Shown here: piece by piece, positions 59,855-64,000 of the stretch
Numbering within the stretch: the stretch's first letter is position 1
How the letters are laid out: every line of letters starts with the position of its first letter
Source: Anaerolineales bacterium
GTDB taxonomy: Bacteria; Chloroflexota; Anaerolineae; Anaerolineales; Villigracilaceae
Assembly: GCA_026928255.1 (NCBI GenBank)
Contig: JAIXKJ010000008.1
Coordinates: 597,298 to 661,297 of the forward strand
Reading direction: 5' to 3'
Length of the DNA: 64,000 nt
The notes under the pieces: generated by a model
Databases searched by the model: none
Told to the model about the DNA's origin: nothing
Seen by the model: only the letters and a program-made list of their open reading frames with translations
Translations under genes and position numbers: made by a program

Positions 59855-62233
59855 TTACATTTCCACGATTTGCGGCGCTTCGTCTTTGACGATGGCGCTT
59901 TCGCCGTTTGGAAAAGTGATCGTCGTTTGCTCTAATCCGCGCACGACGGTTAAGCCTTTGTGCTTAATCGTCGTTGAAAAGGGGAACGGGTTGCGCCCTT
60001 CCAAGCGCACGCGCGTGTCGGAGAAAATGGTTACGCCAAGCGCGCGCATAAACAAGCCGACTGGCGCCAGCCCGCCGACGGAATTTCGCTCGCCGATTCC
60101 CGTCCCTTTTTCGGCGTGGTAACGCGCAAAGAAAGCGCGGTTTTGTTTCAAGTTTTGGACAATGGCGTTCATCATGCGCGAGACGATGCGCGCCGCTTCG
60201 GCGCGGAAGCCGTAAGCCAGCAAACCTTCGGCAATCAACAAGTTGAATTCGGGGTTGACGGCGGCGACGTTCTCGACGTTTTTCTTGATTGCGCCCGCCA
60301 ACGCGGACAAGCCGAAGCGCTTAGCGAAGCGTTCGTTCGTCATCAAGTTGCGCCCAATCAACGCCGACGCGCGTTGTTCGTCCAGCGCCTGCGCCCAAAG
60401 CGGAAGCGTCAGCGTCAGATCTTCGGCGCTCAAATCCGCCGCGCGGACGATGAGTTTGTCTTCCGCGCCCAAGCCTTTGACGGCGATTCGCCCAATGCGC
60501 GAGAAGGTCGTCTGCGTCGTCGCAATCCAGCCGCCTTCGCGGCGTTGAAATTGACTCGCGCCGACGACTTCCATCTCGCCTTTGGCTTTGATGAAATATT
60601 CGCAAATTTCCGCTTCGGGGCGCGAAGGCAACGGGTCTTCGCTTTGGACTTCCACAACCAAACGAACGGGCGTTTCAGATTCAAATTTCGGGCGCGTTGT
60701 GCCGTCGCCTTTTCGCCGCGCGACGACTTTTGCTTCGGAGGTCGCTTTGGTGTCCGCGTCGCGGTAGGCGTAAAAATCAGCGGACGGATTCCAACTTGCG
60801 TTTAGCGCTTCTTTTAATTTTTCGGCTTGCGCGTAAATCAGCGCGGTTTCTTCGTCGGGCTTGCCTAACTTGCGCCCCAAGCGAATCAACATCCGCGCTT
60901 CGCGGTAGAGCGCCGCTTCCAACGCCGGGCTGTGGACGGTCGAAATGTTCACGCCTTGCGCTTTGGCGTCCCACAGGTCGAAGAGCGGATTATCTTCATA
61001 ACCCGTTTGCAACGGATTGTCCCATTCGGGAACGCCGTCGCGGTTGCGGTCGTGCGCGGCGGAAAACCAAGACCAAAAGAACTTGACCAACTTCGGGAAG
61101 GTTTCGCGCAGAAAGTCTACATCTTGAGTCGCCTGAAAGTAGGCTTGCGCCAACGAAGCGAGGAGCGGCGGCGAGAGAAAACGTCCGCGTTGATTGGCGA
61201 TGCCCGGCTTGCCGTCCGCTTCGCCGTCTTCGTTTTGCGCGGACAAAAAATTGAGCAAAAGATTCTTCGCCGTTTGCGGCGCGGCGCGCAAGACGTTGGC
61301 GAGGTAGTAGGCGTCCAGCGCAAATTGTCCGTTCCACGCGGGCGGGTAATCTGTGCCGTCGCCTTTGTTGGAAAAACCGTGATTAGGCGAGCGCGCCTGC
61401 ACAAAAGAAGGCTGCGGCAACGCGCCGCCGCTCATCATTAACCCGTGCGCCGCTTTTTGACTGAACGCCAGAGCCGCGTCCCATTCGGGGTCTTCGGTGC
61501 GGATGTCGTAAGTTTGCGCCGCGTCGAGGATTTCAATGCGCGCCAATTCCGCTTGCCAAGGGCGGGCGGCTGTTTTGCGCGCCAAGTCAAACCCGTTGGG
61601 GACGGTGTCGAGCGCGGCTTGGGCGAAGGAAATGGTTCGGGCGGCGCCAGGTCCCAGTTCGAGGTCCAGAAGAAGCGAGGCGAAAGGTCCCGCGCCGTGT
61701 TTGGGTCCGCCAGTCATAAAAATCACCGGCGCAATTCCGCCGCTTTGACCTGCCAAAATGTTGACCAGTTGTTGTTGAGTCGGGATGATGGATTGCCCGC
61801 CAAGCGGGGAGAGAGCGGCGCAGACTTCGAGTTGCACGACGCGCGCGGCGGAGGTTTTGTTGACGACCGTTACGCGCCCGGCGACGGCGGGTGATTCGGG
61901 CGTCCACAAATCGAGCGCGGCGTGCAGCGATTCAAAGGGAACAAAATCAAAGGTTAGGAAGTTAGGATAGAAGCGCCGCAGAGTCGGTTTGACGGAGAAG
62001 GCGTTTGGGTCGGTCAGGCTGACGCCGTTTTCGCTGAAACGCAAGAAGAGGCGCATTGAACGCGCGCGCGCGCCAAAGGTAGTGGACAGCCCAAAGAAGG
62101 AGCGTTCCGCGTCGTTGTCGCCGAGTTCCGCTTCCCAGATGTGATCGTTGACGTAATCTGTCGAGCAAAGGCGGGCGTCCGCCGCAAGGGTGAGGTGGAG
62201 CGGATCGCCGAGATGGAGAGACCAGTCGCGCAT
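59855..62233 (-). CDS. GH63-like (alpha/alpha)6 glycosidase / amylo-alpha-1,6-glucosidase-like
   Basis: A 792-residue glycosidase. An N-terminal beta-sandwich domain (about 1-220) has GDPLHLTLAADARLCSTDYVNDHIW. An (alpha/alpha)6 barrel begins near residue 240, with FSNKGDGTDYPPAWNGQFALDA, GVPEWDNPLQTGYEDNPLF and a C-terminal GGLAPVGLF. This is the fold of glucosylglycerate or mannosylglycerate hydrolases and glycogen debranching-type proteins. The likely role is turnover of glucosylglycerate-type solutes. It lies 72 bases upstream of the phosphorylase gene on the same strand. Confidence 0.78.
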   Translation of the reverse strand: MRDWSLHLGDPLHLTLAADARLCSTDYVNDHIWEAELGDNDAERSFFGLSTTFGARARSMRLFLRFSENGVSLTDPNAFSVKPTLRRFYPNFLTFDFVPFESLHAALDLWTPESPAVAGRVTVVNKTSAARVVQLEVCAALSPLGGQSIIPTQQQLVNILAGQSGGIAPVIFMTGGPKHGAGPFASLLLDLELGPGAARTISFAQAALDTVPNGFDLARKTAARPWQAELARIEILDAAQTYDIRTEDPEWDAALAFSQKAAHGLMMSGGALPQPSFVQARSPNHGFSNKGDGTDYPPAWNGQFALDAYYLANVLRAAPQTAKNLLLNFLSAQNEDGEADGKPGIANQRGRFLSPPLLASLAQAYFQATQDVDFLRETFPKLVKFFWSWFSAAHDRNRDGVPEWDNPLQTGYEDNPLFDLWDAKAQGVNISTVHSPALEAALYREARMLIRLGRKLGKPDEETALIYAQAEKLKEALNASWNPSADFYAYRDADTKATSEAKVVARRKGDGTTRPKFESETPVRLVVEVQSEDPLPSRPEAEICEYFIKAKGEMEVVGASQFQRREGGWIATTQTTFSRIGRIAVKGLGAEDKLIVRAADLSAEDLTLTLPLWAQALDEQRASALIGRNLMTNERFAKRFGLSALAGAIKKNVENVAAVNPEFNLLIAEGLLAYGFRAEAARIVSRMMNAIVQNLKQNRAFFARYHAEKGTGIGERNSVGGLAPVGLFMRALGVTIFSDTRVRLEGRNPFPFSTTIKHKGLTVVRGLEQTTITFPNGESAIVKDEAPQIVEM

Positions 62234-62273
62234 CCTCTAATTTTACGGGCGAATGGGCGGACGGTCAAACAGG

Positions 62274-62279
62274 TATAAT
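62274..62279 (+). promoter_or_regulatory. -10 element before the MaoC gene
   Basis: TATAAT lies 44 bases upstream of ATG 62323. GGAATTAGG repeats at 62283-62291 and 62298-62306 follow, then RBS AGGAGAAG. No consensus -35. Confidence 0.35.
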
Positions 62280-62282
62280 TTG

Positions 62283-62306
62283 GGAATTAGGCAAGTAGGA
62301 ATTAGG
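62283..62306. repeat. Short direct repeat GGAATTAGG
   Basis: GGAATTAGG at 62283-62291 and again at 62298-62306, period 15. Similar GAAATTA repeats overlap the ABC ATPase stop at 5460-5475. Confidence 0.5.
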
Positions 62307-62322
62307 AACAGGAGAAGAAGAA

Positions 62323-62775
62323 ATGGGTTTGTATTTTGAAGAGTTTGAAGTCGGGCAGACGGTGAAGACGCTTTCGCGCACGGTCGGCGAAGACGCCATC
62401 AACAACTTTGCGGGCTTAACCGGCGACTACAACCAGATTCACACCGACGCGGAGTTCGCCAAATCCACGCCGTTTGGTCAGCGCATCGCGCACGGGCTGT
62501 TGGGCATTTCCGTCGGCGTCGGCTTAATTATGCGAACTGGGTTGCTTGAAGGCACGGTGCTCGCCTTCCGCGAAATTCAAGAGTGGAAATTCGTCAAACC
62601 GATTTTCATCGGCGACACGATTCACGCCGTGTTAACCGTCGCCGAAACCAAAGCCATGCCGCGCATCGGCGGCGGCGCAATCATCGCCGTTGTGGAAATC
62701 CGCAATCAAAAAGACGAAACCGTCCAAAAAGGGACGTTGAACTTATTAATGTTGAGCAAGCCCAAACAGGATTAA
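62323..62775 (+). CDS. MaoC-like hotdog-fold dehydratase/hydratase
   Basis: A 150-residue hotdog-fold protein of the (R)-enoyl-CoA hydratase (MaoC) family. The catalytic GDYNQIHTDAEFA (Asp and His) and FGQRIAHGLLG are present, then RVIQEWKFVKPIFIGDTIHA-like strands. It acts on acyl-CoA in the cytoplasm. RBS AGGAGAAG. The penicillin-binding protein gene begins 2 bases after its stop, so they may be one transcript though not linked in function. Confidence 0.9.
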   Translation: MGLYFEEFEVGQTVKTLSRTVGEDAINNFAGLTGDYNQIHTDAEFAKSTPFGQRIAHGLLGISVGVGLIMRTGLLEGTVLAFREIQEWKFVKPIFIGDTIHAVLTVAETKAMPRIGGGAIIAVVEIRNQKDETVQKGTLNLLMLSKPKQD

Positions 62776-62777
62776 GC

Positions 62778-64000
62778 ATGAATCAAGACGAAAGCGACCG
62801 AGAACGCCTGCAGCGTTTGTTGCGCTCGGAAGAAGAAACGCGAAACGACTTAGACCCCGCGCCGCCCGACTCGACCCAAGTTTTTCGCAAACCGATGGGC
62901 GGCACCACGCCGCTGATTCGCAATTTGCCCGAGCTCGACGAAAACAATATGCCGCTGCCCAACCGCGTGGACGAAACCGATTTGGAAGGCACGCGAGTCA
63001 GTTCCGCCGCCTATCGCCGCAGCATAGACCTGACGCCGACTCAACCGCCGCCGAGCGCCCAACGCCCAGCCTACCGCTTGCCGTACAGTCAAGGTCAACC
63101 GCCGCCACAGCGACCGTCCGCGCCGAAGGCGAAGCCCTCTTTCGTCGAGCGCTTTCGCGGCAAGAAAGGCTGCTTCGTTCGCGGATTAGTCGTTTCCATT
63201 TTTGCCTTCGCCCTTATCGCCCTGTGCGGAAGTTCGATCTTCGTTTATCAATATTATAAAATTGCCAGCACATTGCCCGACGTGGGCGATTTGAAAAATC
63301 ACGCTTCGCAGTTTCAGACGACGCGCATTTTAGACCGCAACGGGCGCGTGCTGTACGAACTGAACGACCCGACCGCCGGGCGGCGGACGTACATTCCGCT
63401 CAGCCAAATTTCGCCGAATCTCGTCGCCGCCACCATCGCCACCGAAGACAAAGATTTTTACGACAACCCAGGCTTCGACCCGGTCGCCATCGTCCGCGCT
63501 TTGTGGCGCAACTACAAAACGGACGGTCAAGGCGGCGGCGCGTCCACGATCACTCAGCAGTTGGCGCGCGCTCTGTTGCTTTCGCCTGAGGAGCGCGCCC
63601 AACGCACCGTTTCGCGCAAGTCGCGCGAGATCATCCTCGCCGCCGAAATTACGCGCCGCTACTCGAAAGACGAAATCCTCGAACTGTACCTTAACGAAAT
63701 TTATTACGGCAATTTGGCTTACGGCGCGGAAGCGGCGGCGAACACCTACTTCAACAAATCCGCCAAAGATTTAACCGTCGGCGAAGCGGCATTTCTCGCA
63801 GGCTTGCCGCAGTCGCCCGCCGTCTATGACATTTACACAAACTCGCAGCCGACGCTGACTCGTCAACAGCAAGTTTTGGTTTTGATGTTCGACCTCAGCC
63901 GCACGAAAAACTGCATCGAAGTCGGCGAGGGCGTTAAGCGCGTCTGCGTGGACGCAGTCGTCGCCACGCAAGCCGCCAACGAAATCAAAGCCTACAACTT
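62778..64000 (+). CDS. Class A penicillin-binding protein, N-terminal part (partial)
   Basis: The frame runs open from ATG 62778 to the window edge (407 codons). About 115 residues of a polar, Pro-rich cytoplasmic N-terminus precede a TM segment (near 140-160, GLVVSIFAFALIALCGSSIF), then a GT51 peptidoglycan glycosyltransferase domain with TEDKDFYDNPGFDP (catalytic Glu), GGASTITQQLARAL, EITRRYSKDEILELYLNEIYYG and AAAANTYFNKSA. The transpeptidase domain lies beyond the window. It polymerises cell-wall glycan. The long cytoplasmic tail is unusual and may bind a regulator. The start has only AGGATTAAGC upstream. Confidence 0.9.
   Translation, partial: MNQDESDRERLQRLLRSEEETRNDLDPAPPDSTQVFRKPMGGTTPLIRNLPELDENNMPLPNRVDETDLEGTRVSSAAYRRSIDLTPTQPPPSAQRPAYRLPYSQGQPPPQRPSAPKAKPSFVERFRGKKGCFVRGLVVSIFAFALIALCGSSIFVYQYYKIASTLPDVGDLKNHASQFQTTRILDRNGRVLYELNDPTAGRRTYIPLSQISPNLVAATIATEDKDFYDNPGFDPVAIVRALWRNYKTDGQGGGASTITQQLARALLLSPEERAQRTVSRKSREIILAAEITRRYSKDEILELYLNEIYYGNLAYGAEAAANTYFNKSAKDLTVGEAAFLAGLPQSPAVYDIYTNSQPTLTRQQQVLVLMFDLSRTKNCIEVGEGVKRVCVDAVVATQAANEIKAYN

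Overview
The window looks like chromosomal DNA from a member of the Chloroflexota, most likely class Anaerolineae. This is inferred from gene content, not from a marker-gene search. The indications are: several lipoproteins that pair a Thr/Pro-rich linker with a bacterial NBR1-type Ig domain; a nucleoside-type BMP/ABC operon; a small Chloroflexota-like YYLHS protein; P-II-like cyclic-di-AMP receptor homologues; and many small palindromic or heptamer-like repeats at gene ends. Coding is dense, with ATGA and TAATG stop/start overlaps and no gene-free gap above about 300 bases. I saw no rRNA, tRNA, CRISPR array, transposase or integrase gene.

Layout. 1-216: the 3' end of trmD. 289-7949: an MFS transporter, two BMP-type lipoproteins and a three-gene ABC transporter (duplicated ATPase plus two permeases), probably for nucleosides. 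8075-12958: five consecutive paralogous surface lipoproteins with NBR1-type Ig domains. 12945-14599: queG and rdgB. 14590-17120 (minus): an alpha/beta hydrolase and an orphan NarL-type histidine kinase.

17187-44775 is a large surface-polysaccharide region. Its minus-strand operon (27565 to 17187) holds an SDR, a small membrane protein, a DUF115 protein, two GT2 enzymes, two large membrane proteins, a Wzz-like protein, an O-antigen ligase and two sulfotransferases. 27675-39691 adds a capsule-type protein, an acyltransferase, a GT2, a cytidylyltransferase/dehydrogenase pair, two polytopic GT39-like proteins and a nonulosonic-acid module (NeuB-type synthase, CMP-sugar synthetase fused to a KdsC-like phosphatase, PtmA-like SDR) with a DNA methyltransferase inside it. 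39816-44775 adds a fused ATP sulfurylase-APS kinase, an oxidoreductase, a third sulfotransferase and a PGI/PMI isomerase. Read together, the region could make a sulfated glycan carrying a nonulosonic acid. The absence of neuC beside a PGI/PMI and a phosphatase-fused CMP-synthetase makes KDN a plausible sugar (inference).

44829-51296 is mixed: a peptidase S10, rsmI, a transmembrane Ser/Thr kinase, a 69-residue protein, panC, a hicBA toxin-antitoxin pair and a chimeric AT-rich lipoprotein gene. 51405-62233 (minus) looks like an osmotic-adaptation region. It encodes three P-II-like small proteins (two of the c-di-AMP receptor family), a Kef/CPA2 antiporter, a USP-USP-GpgS fusion, two GT4 glycosyltransferases, a GH13_18 phosphorylase and a GH63-like glycosidase, so potassium/proton transport sits beside glucosylglycerate-type compatible-solute metabolism. 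The window ends with a MaoC-like hydratase and the N-terminal part of a class A penicillin-binding protein.

The points most worth a second look are the antiporter/P-II/GpgS-fusion operon, the candidate CMP-KDN plus PAPS/sulfotransferase glycan region, the five-gene NBR1-Ig lipoprotein array, and the palindromic repeat family that has inserted in frame into coding genes.
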